A stretch of 64,000 bases of DNA, from positions 249,409 to 313,408 of the forward strand of contig NZ_SNYQ01000002.1 in NCBI RefSeq assembly GCF_004363295.1. The letters run 5' to 3'. This DNA is from Mesocricetibacter intestinalis (GTDB lineage: Bacteria; Pseudomonadota; Gammaproteobacteria; Enterobacterales; Pasteurellaceae). This document shows, piece after piece, positions 50,032-62,337 of the stretch. How positions within the stretch are numbered: the stretch's first letter is position 1; every line of letters begins with the position of its first letter. Under the pieces are notes generated by a model. The model had not been told where the DNA came from and did not search any database. It was given only the letters and a program-made list of their open reading frames with translations. The position numbers and the translations under genes are program-made.

Positions 50032-52419
50032 TTAATCTCTCAAGTAAGCATTAAAACGTTGTTTTAACTCGGTTAAAACGGTAGATATAACGTTATTGAT
50101 ATCATCTTCCTCAAGGGTTTTTTCTCTATCCTGAATAATCAAGCTGACGGCTAAGCTTTTATAGCCCTCAGGCACTCCCTGCCCCTGATACAGATCAAAC
50201 AGATTGACTTGCACCAGACTCTCACCCGCAACTTCACGGCAGCAGTCAATAATACTGCCGGCCGGAATACTTTCGGCAACAACCAAGGCTAAATCACGGC
50301 GATTGGCCGGGAATTTAGAAATTTCTTTTGCTTGCGCCACATTTCGCTGAGAAATTTTCTCAACTAAAATTTCACAAGCAAAAGCTTTGCCGTTTAAACC
50401 AATTTTCTGAGCGATATTCGGATGAATTTGGCCGATAAAGCCGATTTCTTCATCGTTCAGCATAATTGCGGCAGATTGCCCCGGATGGAACGCTGCATAT
50501 GATTTTGCAACAAATTTGACCTGATTGCCAGTACTGGTTAAGGATAATAAATTCTCCAGATAGCCTTTCAGATCAAAGAAATCGGCATTTTCCGCTTTTC
50601 CGCTCCAATGTTCGTTTAAACGCGCTCCCGTCATAACCGCAGAGAATACAAATTCCTGACGGATACCGAATTCCGCTGCGCTATCGGGAATAAAACGCAG
50701 CCCCGTTTCAAACAGGCGTACTCGGCTTTGTTGACGATTCTGGTTATATACCACGGCATTTAATAAACCGCTTAAAAGGGATACGCGCATTGCCGACATT
50801 TCACTGGAAATCGGATTCGGTAAAATCCATGCCTGCTGTTCCGGATGCAACAGCTGTTGGATTTTCGGATCGACGAAGCTATAAGTGATGGCTTCATGGA
50901 AATCATTGCCTACCAGGGCGATTTTCAATCTGGACAAATCCAGATCCGATTCGCGATGCTCGCGCATGGTTAAATGCGCCAAAGGTGCATGGTTAGGAAT
51001 GCTGTTATAGCCGTATATACGCGCGACTTCTTCGATTAAATCCTCTTCCATCTCAATATCGAAACGCCAGCTGACGGAAGTTACCGTCCAGAGATCATCT
51101 TGATACTGTACGCTAAAACCTAAGCGACGGAAAATATCGGTAACGGTTTCGGTTTCAATATGATGACCCAGCAACTTATCCAGCTTGCTACGGCGCAATT
51201 GAACCTGTTTTAATTCGGGGAGAAATTCCGGGCTTACCGCTTCACAGATTTCACCGGGTTCGCCGCCGCAGATTTCCAATACCAGTGCGGTAGCGCGTTC
51301 CATGGCGCGCTGCTGTAAATCAAAATCGACACCGCGTTCAAAGCGATGGGAAGCATCGGTATGCAAACCGTATTGTCTTGCCCGTCCGGCAATTGCCAGG
51401 GGTGCGAAAAAGGCGGATTCAAGAATAATATTTTTAGTTCCGGCATTAACTCCGCTGGCCTGTCCGCCGAAAATTCCGGCTATTGCCAAAGGTCCCTGTT
51501 GATCGGCGATAAGTAAAGTATTGCTCTGTAATTTGGCTTTATTGCCGTCCAGCAGCACCAACTCTTCCCCTTCTCTTGCCATACGTACCTGTACCGGCTG
51601 GCTGACTTTGTCCGCATCAAAGGCGTGCATCGGTTGGCCCAATTCCAACAATACATAGTTGGTAATATCCACTATAGGATCTATGGAACGAATGCCGCAG
51701 CGGCGCAATTTTTCTTTCATCCAGAGCGGTGTCGGCGCACTGATATCTACGTTTTTCACCGAACGCAGCAAATAGCGGGGACAAGCCTCTTTCGCCTCTA
51801 CCTCAATGGCAATTTGATCGGAATGGGTCGGTATCACGGTGGCGATTTGAGGTTCATCGGCATTTAAGCGGTTCACTACCGCCACTTCGCGGGCGATACC
51901 GGCAATGCTTAAGCAATCGGCACGGTTCGGGGTTAAACTGATTTCAATGGCCTGATCGTTTAATTGCAGATATTCGCGTAAATCCTTTCCAATCGGCGCA
52001 TCTGAAGGCAATTCGATAATACCGCTGTGATCTTCGGAAATACCGAGTTCACTATAAGAGCAAAGCATACCTTCCGATGGTTGACCGCGCAATTTGGTTT
52101 TCTTAATTTTAAAATCGCCGGGTAATTCCGCCCCTTCCGTTGCGCAGGCGACCTTTAAACCCTGGCGGCAGTTCGGCGCGCCGCAGACAATATCGAGTAA
52201 GCGTTCGCCGCCGACGTTAACTTTGGTTACCCGCAGTTTATCCGCATCGGGATGCTGTGCGCATTCCACCACTTCGCCGACCACCACGCCGTGAAAATCT
52301 CCCGCAACGGCTTCGCAACCGTCCACTTCTAGTCCGAGCATAGTGATTTGATCACATAGCTGTTCCGTATTAATTGCGGGATTTACCCACTGGCGCACCC
52401 ATTGTTCACTGAATTTCAT
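50032..52419 (-). CDS. pheT: Phenylalanine--tRNA ligase beta subunit
   Basis: Beta chain of the (alpha-beta)2 PheRS. The 795 residues contain an N-terminal tRNA-binding EMAP-like domain ([19 protein letters not shown]), the B3/B4 editing domain that removes Tyr from tRNA(Phe), a B5 domain, the catalytic-like core, and a C-terminal FDX-anticodon-binding domain ([16 protein letters not shown]). It lies 20 bp after pheS and 3 bp before ihfA. Contains a KOPS-like octamer at 50177-50184. Confidence 0.98.
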   Translation of the reverse strand: MKFSEQWVRQWVNPAINTEQLCDQITMLGLEVDGCEAVAGDFHGVVVGEVVECAQHPDADKLRVTKVNVGGERLLDIVCGAPNCRQGLKVACATEGAELPGDFKIKKTKLRGQPSEGMLCSYSELGISEDHSGIIELPSDAPIGKDLREYLQLNDQAIEISLTPNRADCLSIAGIAREVAVVNRLNADEPQIATVIPTHSDQIAIEVEAKEACPRYLLRSVKNVDISAPTPLWMKEKLRRCGIRSIDPIVDITNYVLLELGQPMHAFDADKVSQPVQVRMAREGEELVLLDGNKAKLQSNTLLIADQQGPLAIAGIFGGQASGVNAGTKNIILESAFFAPLAIAGRARQYGLHTDASHRFERGVDFDLQQRAMERATALVLEICGGEPGEICEAVSPEFLPELKQVQLRRSKLDKLLGHHIETETVTDIFRRLGFSVQYQDDLWTVTSVSWRFDIEMEEDLIEEVARIYGYNSIPNHAPLAHLTMREHRESDLDLSRLKIALVGNDFHEAITYSFVDPKIQQLLHPEQQAWILPNPISSEMSAMRVSLLSGLLNAVVYNQNRQQSRVRLFETGLRFIPDSAAEFGIRQEFVFSAVMTGARLNEHWSGKAENADFFDLKGYLENLLSLTSTGNQVKFVAKSYAAFHPGQSAAIMLNDEEIGFIGQIHPNIAQKIGLNGKAFACEILVEKISQRNVAQAKEISKFPANRRDLALVVAESIPAGSIIDCCREVAGESLVQVNLFDLYQGQGVPEGYKSLAVSLIIQDREKTLEEDDINNVISTVLTELKQRFNAYLRD
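50177..50184 (-). other. KOPS-like octamer pointing to dif
   Basis: GGGCAGGG on the minus strand within pheT, reading leftward toward dif. Confidence 0.4.
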
Positions 52420-52439
52420 TACTTATCTCTCACTTTGAA

Positions 52440-53438
<999 letters not shown>

Positions 53439-53589
53439 CTATTAGTCTTATTATTTATTTAAAAAAATTGTATTAATCATAATACTAAGCCGTTAAAAAA
53501 TCACGCTATTAATGTTAGATTGCGTGAAAATGCTGTGAAAATATACCGCTATCGGCTTTCCACCGAAAAGATCCGGGAGAAATTCACCA

Positions 53590-54252
53590 TTATTGCTGAG
53601 GAAGGGCCGTCGCTAAGGCTTCAAGTACGGAAAAACGTTGAAAAAAATGACCGCACTTCGGCGGGCAGCGAATGTCGAAGTGCTGTCCCCGATATTCAAA
53701 ATTTAGGGCATAGGCATGCAAATAGGTGCGGTCGCTGTTTTCATGATCGCCGTATAAAGCGTCCCCCAGAATGGGGCTGCCCAAGCTTTTCATCGCTACC
53801 CGGAGCTGATGGGTTTTACCGCTTTGCGGATACAGTACGAATAAGCGTAAGCCCGGTTCACAACTGTAGGAAAAAAAGCGGGTAACGGCGGGATTGTCTT
53901 TGGTTTTACATAGTTTCCAGGCGCCGCGACGTGCTTTTTCCATATCACCGATAATTAAGCCCTGCTTCTTTTTCGGTTTATGGGCAGATAAGGCCAGGTA
54001 GGTTTTTTGTATACGGCGGGCGGCGAACAGTTCCGATAACTCCGCCGCCGCATTCCGGTTCAGCGCAAGTATCAGCAAGCCGGAAGTTACTTTATCCAGC
54101 CGATGTATCAGCCACAGTTGCGGGAGAGATAATTGCGCGGCGAGGGATTGGATAAAACCCATCTCCTCCCCGTCTTTATGTACGCTGATGCCGCAAGGTT
54201 TGTCAATGATGATAAAATCCTGATGTTTGTGTATAATCTCGACGGTTTGCAT
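53590..54252 (-). CDS. RluA-family pseudouridine synthase (TIGR01621-like)
   Basis: 220-residue RNA pseudouridine synthase. HRLDKVTSGLLILALNRNAA contains the catalytic aspartate, KTYLALSAHKPKKK and SGKTHQLRVAMKSLGSPILGDALYG the other RluA motifs. It lacks an S4 domain and resembles the Haemophilus HI0042/TIGR01621 group. Target uridine unknown. It is divergent from cls with a 41-bp gap and carries an uptake signal near its end (53650-53658). Confidence 0.9.
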   Translation of the reverse strand: MQTVEIIHKHQDFIIIDKPCGISVHKDGEEMGFIQSLAAQLSLPQLWLIHRLDKVTSGLLILALNRNAAAELSELFAARRIQKTYLALSAHKPKKKQGLIIGDMEKARRGAWKLCKTKDNPAVTRFFSYSCEPGLRLFVLYPQSGKTHQLRVAMKSLGSPILGDALYGDHENSDRTYLHAYALNFEYRGQHFDIRCPPKCGHFFQRFSVLEALATALPQQ

Positions 54253-54293
54253 ATTAGCTTTTTACTCTCGGAATCCCTTGCGGTTTATTTGTA

Positions 54294-55754
54294 ATGATTA
54301 CTGTTGAACAAATTATAGCATATCTCGTTCCGGTGATAATGTGGGCGTTGATCGTCTCCATTACCATTCGCCAGTTTTTAAAAAAACAATCCTCCTCCAC
54401 TATGCTGTCATGGCTGATGGTGATTTATCTGGTGCCTGTGGTGGGGATTCTGGCCTACCTGATTTTCGGCGAAATTAATCTGGGTAAACGACGGGCCAAT
54501 GCCTTTAAAGCCCTAACCGCCGAATATATGCAGTGGTTTGATAAAATCAGCCAATGCCGTGAAATTATCAGCCGCCATCCTTCCCCCCTATCCGAACCCT
54601 TGTTTGATTTAACCCAAAAACGCTTGGGGATTCCCTGTGTGGAAGGTAATGAACTGCATATTCTGGATAATCCGCAGACCATTATGCAAAGTATTATTGC
54701 GGATATAGATGCCGCTAAGCATTCAGTTAATATGATTTTTTATATTTGGTTCGACGGCGGCATGGTAGAAGATGTGATGAAGGCGCTGATTCGAGCGGTA
54801 CGACGGGGAGTTAAAGTCAGATTGTTGCTCGATTCGGTAGGAAGCCGCGCATTTTTTAAGGGCAAAAATTATCCTTATATGCAACAACAAGGCATAGATA
54901 TTGCGGAAGCCCTGCATGTAAATTTATTCCGAGTATTTTTGCGCCGCATCGATTTGCGCCAACACCGAAAAATTATTGTGATCGATAACCGTATCGCCTA
55001 TACCGGCAGTATGAATATGGTTGATCCGAAATTTTTTAAGCAAGACCGCCATGTGGGGGAATGGATCGATATTATGGTTCGGATTAACGGACCGGTTTCG
55101 GCGGTTTTAAACGGCTTGCAAGCATTGGACTGGGAAATGGAAACCGGGCAGAAAAGCACCCTGGAACTGCCCCGTCGCCCGATCTTGGAAATTGAAAATC
55201 ACAATGCTCATGCGGTACAGATTTTGGCTACCGGGCCGGGATTTCCCGACGATTTAATGGAACAGTCCCTTGCCACCGCAATTTTTTCGGCGCGTAAAAG
55301 CATATCCATTACTTCGCCTTATTTCGTTCCCAGCCATAATATTGCGGAGGCATTGCGAATCGCGGCGCTACGCGGCGTCGAGGTATCATTAATAGTACCA
55401 GCTAAAAACGACTCGCTCATGGTTCATTGGGCCAGCCGCACATTCTTTGAAGATTTACTCGCCGCCGGGGTGAAAATTTATCATTTTGAACAGGGCTTGC
55501 TGCATACCAAAAGTATCCTTATCGACAACCGTTTGGTTTTAGTGGGTACGGTAAATATGGATATGCGCAGTTTTCTGCTTAATTTCGAAGTTACCATGTT
55601 GGTGGAAGATATTAGCTTTGCCAGTGAAATCAGCCTGCTGCATGAAAATTATATGAATAGCTCCTCGCGTTTAACCTATGGGAGCTGGAGTACCCGCCCT
55701 CTCTATTATCGAATTATCGAGAAGCTATTCTTTTTATTCAGTCCGCTGTTATAA
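54294..55754 (+). CDS. cls: Cardiolipin synthase
   Basis: Inner-membrane enzyme that condenses two phosphatidylglycerol molecules to cardiolipin. The 486 residues match ClsA. Two N-terminal helices (IAYLVPVIMWALIVSITIR, WLMVIYLVPVVGILAYLIFG) precede two phospholipase D HKD motifs, HRKIIVIDNRIAYTGSMN (about 223) and HTKSILIDNRLVLVGTVNMD (about 403). The ribosome-binding site before the ATG is weak. The histidine phosphatase gene follows 36 bp later. Confidence 0.95.
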   Translation: MITVEQIIAYLVPVIMWALIVSITIRQFLKKQSSSTMLSWLMVIYLVPVVGILAYLIFGEINLGKRRANAFKALTAEYMQWFDKISQCREIISRHPSPLSEPLFDLTQKRLGIPCVEGNELHILDNPQTIMQSIIADIDAAKHSVNMIFYIWFDGGMVEDVMKALIRAVRRGVKVRLLLDSVGSRAFFKGKNYPYMQQQGIDIAEALHVNLFRVFLRRIDLRQHRKIIVIDNRIAYTGSMNMVDPKFFKQDRHVGEWIDIMVRINGPVSAVLNGLQALDWEMETGQKSTLELPRRPILEIENHNAHAVQILATGPGFPDDLMEQSLATAIFSARKSISITSPYFVPSHNIAEALRIAALRGVEVSLIVPAKNDSLMVHWASRTFFEDLLAAGVKIYHFEQGLLHTKSILIDNRLVLVGTVNMDMRSFLLNFEVTMLVEDISFASEISLLHENYMNSSSRLTYGSWSTRPLYYRIIEKLFFLFSPLL

Positions 55755-55790
55755 ATCAGCGACAAAAAAAACAGGAAACAGGAAAATAGA

Positions 55791-56441
55791 ATGAAAAAAG
55801 AATTAACCTTTTATTTGATCCGCCACGGACGCACGGTCTGGAATGAAGAAGGTCTGATGCAAGGCTGGGGCGACTCGCCGCTTACCGAAGCGGGAATCAG
55901 AGGTGCGCGTTTAACCGGAAAAGCTTTGGCGCAGGTACCCTTTGCGGCGGCCTATTCCAGTTGTCTGCAGCGTACCATTGATACGACAGAACATATTTTG
56001 GCCGACAGAGATGTCCCCCGCTTTCAACATAAGGGCTTAAACGAACATTATTTCGGTCGTTGGGAAGGACAACGGATCAGTCAGTTACGCGAACTCGAAG
56101 AATTTCAGCAGATGCTGAATGCACCGCTCGATTATAAGGCGCAGACGAACGGCGGCGAAACCTGGGATAAATTGGCTCAACGCAGTATGCAGGCGATGCG
56201 CGACATTATCCGAGTTCATCAACAAGGCAATATTTTGATTGTATCTCACGGCCATACCCTACGTTTATTGATGGCATTATTCGGCGGGGCAAGTTGGCAA
56301 AACCATCGTGAAGAAGGTAACAGCGTTTCAATGTTGAATACTTCGATCAATATGGTGCGTTATATTCAGCACCGAGATAAATCCCAAGGCGATTTTTACG
56401 TTGAAAAATTAAACGACGTCGCGCATTTAAGCGAAGCATAA
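55791..56441 (+). CDS. Histidine phosphatase family protein (GpmB/CobC-like)
   Basis: 216-residue branch-1 histidine phosphatase. The phospho-accepting histidine H12 lies in FYLIRHGRTVWNEEG, with QGWGDSPLTEAG after it, and the second histidine in LIVSHGHTLRLLMAL. The family includes phosphoglycerate mutases and small-molecule phosphatases. The substrate cannot be assigned. CAGGAAAATAGA precedes the ATG; probably cotranscribed with cls. Confidence 0.88.
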   Translation: MKKELTFYLIRHGRTVWNEEGLMQGWGDSPLTEAGIRGARLTGKALAQVPFAAAYSSCLQRTIDTTEHILADRDVPRFQHKGLNEHYFGRWEGQRISQLRELEEFQQMLNAPLDYKAQTNGGETWDKLAQRSMQAMRDIIRVHQQGNILIVSHGHTLRLLMALFGGASWQNHREEGNSVSMLNTSINMVRYIQHRDKSQGDFYVEKLNDVAHLSEA

Positions 56442-56453
56442 AACACAAAACAT

Positions 56454-56490
56454 AAAAAAGAGGCGCCGGAACTTAAAGGATCGGCGCCTC
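56454..56490 (-). terminator. Intrinsic terminator of accD-folC
   Basis: GAGGCGCCG and CGGCGCCTC form a 9-bp perfect stem. On the minus strand it is followed by six T. Lies between convergent genes. Confidence 0.88.
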
Positions 56491-56505
56491 CTTGCTTTGA
56501 GCATA

Positions 56506-57828
56506 TTACAGCAACTGCAAAAATTCGGCCACGGTATAGAAAGAACCAAAAATAATCAGAATATCCCTTTCATCCGCCTCCTCAATTGCAGCCAGTACGC
56601 CTTGCCGTACCGAATCCTTACTTTTCACTTCAATATTATGCGGCTGCTTGTGGACGAGGGGGTGTAAAACGGTACTTAATTCTTCCCCCGTTCTTCCGCG
56701 CGGCCCCGTCAGACTAACACAATACCAGCAATCGACAAGGGCTAATAAGGGACTGATAATTCCCTCGGCATCCTTATCCTTTAAAATACCGCACACCGCG
56801 ATAATTCTGCCGGAGGAGGTCGCTTCTTTAAGCGCCTTCAGCTTTTCACTTAAATAGCGCGCCGCATGGGGATTATGCCCCACATCCGCAATAATCCGCG
56901 CCAGATCCTTAGGGTTGCGACCCAGTTCGGCGGATAATGCGCTTAATCGCTCCGCTTCTATTTGTTGAAAGCGTCCCGTTAACCGCACTTGGCGTAAGGA
57001 ATCTTCAATAACCCGGGGGGAAATATTAAAAGGCAAATGTTCGAGTACGGCTAAAGCGGTGGCCGCATTTGCCAGAGGAATGGCACAGAGCGGAAGATTT
57101 TCCCGTTGCAGATTTTTTCCGAACCAATGCCAGCTATTTGACTGAGATTCGAACCCCCAGTCCCGCCCGCGGCAATAACAACGGCAGTTCAGGTGAGCGG
57201 CATATTCAAGCATACTGACGGGAATATCCGGCTCGCCGATAACGGCGACTTTAGCGGGACGGAAAATGCCGGCTTTTTCATAGCCTATGGCTTCGCGGCT
57301 GTGGCCGAGAAATTCCGTATGATCGATATCAATACTGGTAATCACCGCAATATGATTATCTACAATATTGGTGGCGTCCAGGCGACCGCCTAGCCCTACT
57401 TCCAGAATAACCACATCAAGCTGTGCTTGTTTGAACAGATGCAGAGCGGATAAGGTGCTGAATTCAAAATAACTGAGAGAAGCGGTTTTGTTCGCTTCGA
57501 TAAAGGCGAAAGAAGCCGTATGTTTTTCGTCCGCCAATTCCTGATTCTGAATACGCACCCGCTCGTTATAATGCAGTAAATGCGGGGAGGAATAAACACC
57601 GACCCGATAACCGGCATTTAATAAAAGGGTTTCGAGTAAACGGCAGGTAGTCCCTTTACCGTTAGTTCCGCCGACGCTAATCACAAAGGGAGCCGGATCA
57701 AGTAAATCCAGCGCCCGAGCAACGGATTTTACCCGTTCCAGTCCCATATCTATGCTTTTATAATGGGCGTTTTCCAAATAGGAAAGCCAGTCCTGCAATG
57801 AGGAAGCGGCGGTTAAATGATGTTTCAT
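56506..57828 (-). CDS. folC: Dihydrofolate synthase/folylpolyglutamate synthase
   Basis: Adds glutamate to dihydropteroate and to folates. The 440 residues have the Mur-ligase-type ATP loop SVGGTNGKGTTCRLLETLLL (near 52-71), the Mg-binding EVGLGGRLDATNIV and DHTEFLG. The C-terminal domain shows DVGHNPHAARYL. It follows accD by 21 bp, the accD-folC pair conserved in gammaproteobacteria. Contains an uptake signal (56982-56990). Confidence 0.97.
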   Translation of the reverse strand: MKHHLTAASSLQDWLSYLENAHYKSIDMGLERVKSVARALDLLDPAPFVISVGGTNGKGTTCRLLETLLLNAGYRVGVYSSPHLLHYNERVRIQNQELADEKHTASFAFIEANKTASLSYFEFSTLSALHLFKQAQLDVVILEVGLGGRLDATNIVDNHIAVITSIDIDHTEFLGHSREAIGYEKAGIFRPAKVAVIGEPDIPVSMLEYAAHLNCRCYCRGRDWGFESQSNSWHWFGKNLQRENLPLCAIPLANAATALAVLEHLPFNISPRVIEDSLRQVRLTGRFQQIEAERLSALSAELGRNPKDLARIIADVGHNPHAARYLSEKLKALKEATSSGRIIAVCGILKDKDAEGIISPLLALVDCWYCVSLTGPRGRTGEELSTVLHPLVHKQPHNIEVKSKDSVRQGVLAAIEEADERDILIIFGSFYTVAEFLQLL

Positions 57829-57849
57829 AAGGAAAGATTGCTCCCCGCC

Positions 57850-58755
57850 TTAATCTGCATTTTCGCTTTTTTCGCTTTCGAGCAGTTCCGCTTCGACAAA
57901 AGGCGAAGGTCGGTGCATTAATTTGCTTAACAGACCGGCCAAGGTATCCCGCATATCCGCTCGTTTAACAATCATATCGATAGCACCCTTTTCCAGCAGA
58001 AATTCTGCGCGCTGGAAACCTTCCGGCAATTTTTCACGTACTGTCTGTTCAATAACGCGAGGGCCGGCAAAGCCGATCAGCGCTTTAGGTTCCGCAATAT
58101 TAATATCGCCCAACATGGCAAAACTGGCGGAAACACCGCCCAAGGTAGGATCGGTTAACACGGAAATAAAGGGAATACCTTTTTCTCGCATTTTAGCCAG
58201 CACTGCACTGGTTTTCGCCATTTGCATCAGAGAAATCAGCGCTTCCTGCATACGCGCTCCGCCGCTGGCGGAAAAACAGACGAAAGGACAATTATGAGCA
58301 ATGGCATATTCGGCGGCGCGAACAAATTTAGCTCCCACTACGGATCCCATTGAACCGCCCATAAAGCTGAAGTTTGAAGCGGCGGCGACAATCTGCATTC
58401 CCTGTAAGGTGCCGGAAAGCACTATCAATGCGTCTTTTTCGCCAGTTTCTTTTTGTGCGCTGCTTAATCGATCTTTATAACGCTTCAAATCCTTAAATTT
58501 TAAAATATCTTTAGGTTCCAATTCGGTCGCGATTTCTTGGCTGCTGTCCTGATCCAATAGCGCCAATAAGCGTTCACGCGCATCAATACGCATATGATGG
58601 CCGCATTTCGGGCAAACTTCCAGATGGCGTTTCAATTCTTCGCGATAAAGCACCTGTTCGCAGGAAGTACATTTGGTCCATACCCCTTCTGGAACGTTCG
58701 ATTTATGCGAACTTGAAATCGGGTTCTTACTAAAAATTCTATCAATCCAGCTCAT
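57850..58755 (-). CDS. accD: Acetyl-CoA carboxylase carboxyltransferase beta subunit
   Basis: Beta half of the carboxyltransferase that makes malonyl-CoA for fatty-acid synthesis. The 301 residues include an N-terminal zinc ribbon with C29, C32, C48 and C51 ([15 protein letters not shown]). The crotonase-fold core shows [19 protein letters not shown] and [16 protein letters not shown]. The gene is upstream of folC. The 179-base gap to truA holds a small ACCCG/CGGGT hairpin. Confidence 0.97.
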   Translation of the reverse strand: MSWIDRIFSKNPISSSHKSNVPEGVWTKCTSCEQVLYREELKRHLEVCPKCGHHMRIDARERLLALLDQDSSQEIATELEPKDILKFKDLKRYKDRLSSAQKETGEKDALIVLSGTLQGMQIVAAASNFSFMGGSMGSVVGAKFVRAAEYAIAHNCPFVCFSASGGARMQEALISLMQMAKTSAVLAKMREKGIPFISVLTDPTLGGVSASFAMLGDINIAEPKALIGFAGPRVIEQTVREKLPEGFQRAEFLLEKGAIDMIVKRADMRDTLAGLLSKLMHRPSPFVEAELLESEKSENAD

Positions 58756-58934
58756 TTTTAACCTTTATCAATCTATAAAAAATTCCGTTTATTTAACCAT
58801 AAATAAGCACAAAATTCACTTTTTTTATACCTTTTTCTGCCCTTGGCTCCCGATGAAAAAGTCGGTTACCCGCTTCGGGTGAGACGGAAGGCCGGGCGAA
58901 AAAGTTTGATTAGCACCACTGACGGCTTCTCCCG

Positions 58935-59729
58935 TTAATCAAGCCTTTCCGCTAAGAATAAAGGCCCGATGGGCGTTTGTGGTAAGGCAAAACGGGCGGG
59001 ATATTCCACATTAACCAGGTATAATCCGCCGGCTTTGGCAGTGGGCGCCGCCAAGCGCCGATCTTTTTGCGCCAGTAACCAGGCAATCCATTCCGGCGGC
59101 TGATTCGCGCAGCCCACCTCGAGCAAACTGCCGACGATATTGCGTACCATATGATGTACGAAAGCATTGGCTTGAATATCCACGATAATATAGTTTCCCT
59201 GCCGGGTAACCCTTAAATGTTGCAAATTTCGCCAAGGCGTGTGCGATTGGCATTGGGCGGCCCGAAAGGAAGAAAAATCATTTTCTCCCAATAAGGCTTG
59301 GCCGGCGAGGTGCATTAATTCATGATCCAGCTGCAGATGGGTATGGGTTACACCGTAGGGTAAAATGGCCGGACGCAATTTATTCGTATACAAAATATAA
59401 CGATAGCGCCGCGCCGTGGCGCTGAAGCGGGCGTGAAAATCTTCATCGGTTTGTTTAGCCCATTTTACTGCGATATCATCCGGTAAATTGGCATTAGTAC
59501 CGAAGGCCCAAGCCTTTTCCGGACGAACCGCATTGGTTTCGAAATGAATAACCTGACCGGTCGCATGTACGCCGGCATCCGTTCTGCCGGCGCAAAACAC
59601 GCTAATCTCTTCGTTAGCCACATAAGACAATGCCTGTTCGAGGCTTGCCTGAATGCTGGCCACCTTTTCCTGCCGTTGCCAGCCGAAATAATTTTGTCCG
59701 CTGTATTCGATCCCAAGGGCAATTTTCAT
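58935..59729 (-). CDS. truA: tRNA pseudouridine(38-40) synthase
   Basis: Isomerises U38, U39 and U40 in the anticodon arm of many tRNAs. The 264 residues start [20 protein letters not shown]. The catalytic D51 is in [15 protein letters not shown], and [17 protein letters not shown] is the conserved C-terminal motif. It is divergent from the ABC importer operon. The truA/accD/folC order is typical, without the dedA gene seen in E. coli. Confidence 0.97.
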   Translation of the reverse strand: MKIALGIEYSGQNYFGWQRQEKVASIQASLEQALSYVANEEISVFCAGRTDAGVHATGQVIHFETNAVRPEKAWAFGTNANLPDDIAVKWAKQTDEDFHARFSATARRYRYILYTNKLRPAILPYGVTHTHLQLDHELMHLAGQALLGENDFSSFRAAQCQSHTPWRNLQHLRVTRQGNYIIVDIQANAFVHHMVRNIVGSLLEVGCANQPPEWIAWLLAQKDRRLAAPTAKAGGLYLVNVEYPARFALPQTPIGPLFLAERLD

Positions 59730-59938
59730 TTTTAACGCTCTACTCCGTTATTAAACTGAATTTAAATCCACACAAAAAAATCCGGCTAAATTCTACCGCA
59801 CTTTTCACCGATGTCAGCAGATTAAACGCAAATTCATATTCCGTTTGGTTATTGATTATAAAAAAACGGTTCATCGATAAGCATTTTTGTTTTTATATAA
59901 TGAATTTCCTGTTTAATTTTGATTGTAAAAAAATAGAT
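59730..59938 (+). promoter_or_regulatory. Leader and candidate promoter of the ABC/ATC operon
   Basis: 209-base AT-rich gap between truA and the importer. TATAAT at 59896-59901 is a candidate -10, placing the start near 59908 and excluding an ATG at 59900 as initiator. No clear -35. An uptake signal lies at 59795-59803. Confidence 0.35.
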
Positions 59939-62311
59939 ATGATTAAAAAAATAATTTTTGGCCTTGTAGCGCTTATAACTTCGCTATCCGCTTCTGCGGC
60001 ACAGAAGGAAGCGCTTAAAGTAGGAATCGATTTGACTTATGCCCCTTATGCTTATTTGGATCAGGGTAAAGCCAGCGGCTTTGACCCGGATTTAATGCGT
60101 TTAATCGGGCAAAAATTAGATAAAGACACGGTTTTTAAAGACACCCGCATCGAAAATATCATTATCGGTTTAAACGCCGGCCATTATGATGTTGTTGCTT
60201 CCGCGCTATATGTTAATCCGCAACGGGCCGAACAGGTGGATTTTTTGCCTTATTTGCAAACCGGCGGCGTATTAGTGGTACGGGGGAATGATAAATTTTC
60301 ACCGCAGAAATTAGAGGATTTATGCGGTAAAAGCATGTCTTCCATGAAAGGAGCCGCTTGGATTTCTACGGTAAATCGGGTTTCCGCCGATTACTGTAAA
60401 GCCAATAATCTGCCGCCGATTAGGGTAAAAGAATATCCGAGTGCGCCGGAAGCGGCTCAGGCTTTATTATCCGGCGGCGTTGACGTGCAATATGAAGATG
60501 CGGCGGTGGCTCAAATGGTTATTAATCAATTGGGCAATCGCTTGAAAATCACCAGCAAAGAGCAACTTTTTCCGGTATTAATAGGTTTAGCCTTCAATAA
60601 AGAAGATTATGCCGGCAAGGCAACCATCGCCCGTACGATCAAACAGCTGCAGGCTTCCGGTGAATATGATGAACTGCTCAAAAATTATAATTTACAGTTC
60701 CCGAATGCCGAACTGTTAAAAGCCAACGGCCTGGAAAACGCCTTAGACGAAGCCATTGCCGCCTCTGACCCGGAAAATGTTACCAATACTTCCGTAACCA
60801 AAGGGTTTCAGTGGGAATACCTGCTTAGCCTATTGTATAACCAAGACTTTTGGAAAGCCGGATTAACGGTAATAGAACTCAGTACCCTAACTTGGCTGGC
60901 GGCCGTGTTATGGGGATTCCTATTGGCTTTGGCAAGCCAGTCTAAGCGCATTGTGCTGAACAAAGGCGCGAATCTTTATATTTGGTTGTTCCGCAGCTTG
61001 CCGCTCTTGGTTTTACTTATTTTTATTTATAATCTGCCGCAATTTTGGCCGGCCAGTTCGATGCTATTATCCAACCCCTTCATTGCCGGATTAATCGCCA
61101 TGGTATTAAGCGAATCCGCCTATATTGCGGAAATCCACCGCAGCGCCCTGTCCGCCATTCCTAAAGGACAATATGAAGCCGGTAAAGCGCTGGGCATTCG
61201 TTTCTGGGGTATTCAGCGTCTGATTATTATTCCGCAGGCCTTAAAGGTCGCATTACCGCCGCTAACGAATCAATATGTTACCATTGTGAAGCTAACCTCT
61301 TTGGTTTCGGTTATTTCCCTAACTGAAATTTTATTGGTCGGTCAGCAGCTCTATACGCGTAACTTCTTGGTAATGGAAACCCTGATTGCCGTGGCTTTCT
61401 ATTATGTACTGATTGTGAGCCTGGTAACTTGGATTTTGCGTAAGTTGGAGCATAAACTGGACGTTTCCTTAAAAGAAACGGGTGGCGAGCAGGCTCCGGA
61501 GGTCGACAGAGAAACCCTTAAAGCTTATGAAACGCTGAAAACCGAAGCCGCAGTTTCGGCGGAAGCCTTAACCCTGCGCGGGGTGAAAAAATCCTTCGGC
61601 GCTACCCCTGTGCTTAAAGGCATTGATCTTTCGCTGAAATGGGGTGAAGTGCTATCCATTATCGGCGCTTCCGGTTCCGGTAAAACCACCTTAATCCGCA
61701 GTATCAACGGCTTGGAAAGCCTGGATCAAGGAGAGATTCTGTTGGGCGGCGAAAGCTTTATCGAAGCTAAACATTTTGTCGCTAAGGCGCAGGATAAAAT
61801 TGTGGATCTGGGCATGGTATTCCAGAACTATAACCTGTTCCCGCATAAAACCGTACTGGAAAATCTGATGTTGGCACCGGAATATCATCATAAGCCGGCG
61901 CAGGAAACCCGTTTGCTGGCATTGGCAATGCTGGATAAAGTCGGTCTGTTGGCTCATGCCAATAAATATCCTCATCAATTGTCCGGCGGGCAACAACAGC
62001 GTGTTGCGATTTCGCGCGCCTTAGTGATGAAACCTAAAATTATGCTGTTTGATGAACCGACCTCCGCCCTTGATCCGGAATTAGTCAGCGAAGTGCTGTT
62101 GGTGATGGAAAATCTGGCCAAAGAGGGAATGACCATGATTATAGTTACCCATGAAATGCAGTTCGCTTTGAAGGTTTCGGATAAAATCGCCTTTATGGAT
62201 GCGGGACAAATCGCTTATCTGCAAACGCCGGATGAGCTGAGAAACAATGATGATGCGCGAATCCGTCGCTTTATTAACAACCAGATTTTACTGAACGATT
62301 ACAGTATTTAA
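59939..62311 (+). CDS. Fused ABC importer: binding domain, permease and ATPase in one chain
   Basis: 790-residue protein carrying all functions of a polar amino-acid (PAAT) importer. A signal peptide ([20 protein letters not shown]) leads into a family 3 solute-binding domain (about 25-265: [47 protein letters not shown]). A HisM/GlnP-type permease follows (about 300-510) with EAA loop [22 protein letters not shown]-terminal ATPase (about 545-790) has [31 protein letters not shown]. The open frame continues upstream across truA antisense. The start chosen gives a standard signal peptide, though no ribosome-binding site is evident. It is followed by ATC hydrolase and amidase genes, suggesting import of a cysteine precursor. 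Confidence 0.92.
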   Translation: MIKKIIFGLVALITSLSASAAQKEALKVGIDLTYAPYAYLDQGKASGFDPDLMRLIGQKLDKDTVFKDTRIENIIIGLNAGHYDVVASALYVNPQRAEQVDFLPYLQTGGVLVVRGNDKFSPQKLEDLCGKSMSSMKGAAWISTVNRVSADYCKANNLPPIRVKEYPSAPEAAQALLSGGVDVQYEDAAVAQMVINQLGNRLKITSKEQLFPVLIGLAFNKEDYAGKATIARTIKQLQASGEYDELLKNYNLQFPNAELLKANGLENALDEAIAASDPENVTNTSVTKGFQWEYLLSLLYNQDFWKAGLTVIELSTLTWLAAVLWGFLLALASQSKRIVLNKGANLYIWLFRSLPLLVLLIFIYNLPQFWPASSMLLSNPFIAGLIAMVLSESAYIAEIHRSALSAIPKGQYEAGKALGIRFWGIQRLIIIPQALKVALPPLTNQYVTIVKLTSLVSVISLTEILLVGQQLYTRNFLVMETLIAVAFYYVLIVSLVTWILRKLEHKLDVSLKETGGEQAPEVDRETLKAYETLKTEAAVSAEALTLRGVKKSFGATPVLKGIDLSLKWGEVLSIIGASGSGKTTLIRSINGLESLDQGEILLGGESFIEAKHFVAKAQDKIVDLGMVFQNYNLFPHKTVLENLMLAPEYHHKPAQETRLLALAMLDKVGLLAHANKYPHQLSGGQQQRVAISRALVMKPKIMLFDEPTSALDPELVSEVLLVMENLAKEGMTMIIVTHEMQFALKVSDKIAFMDAGQIAYLQTPDELRNNDDARIRRFINNQILLNDYSI

Positions 62312-62337
62312 GCATTAACCCTTGCGGAGAAATATTT

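Noticed and set aside
59630-59938. Upstream extension of the ABC importer frame
   Set aside because: It runs antisense through truA and would bury the signal peptide 103 residues inside the protein.
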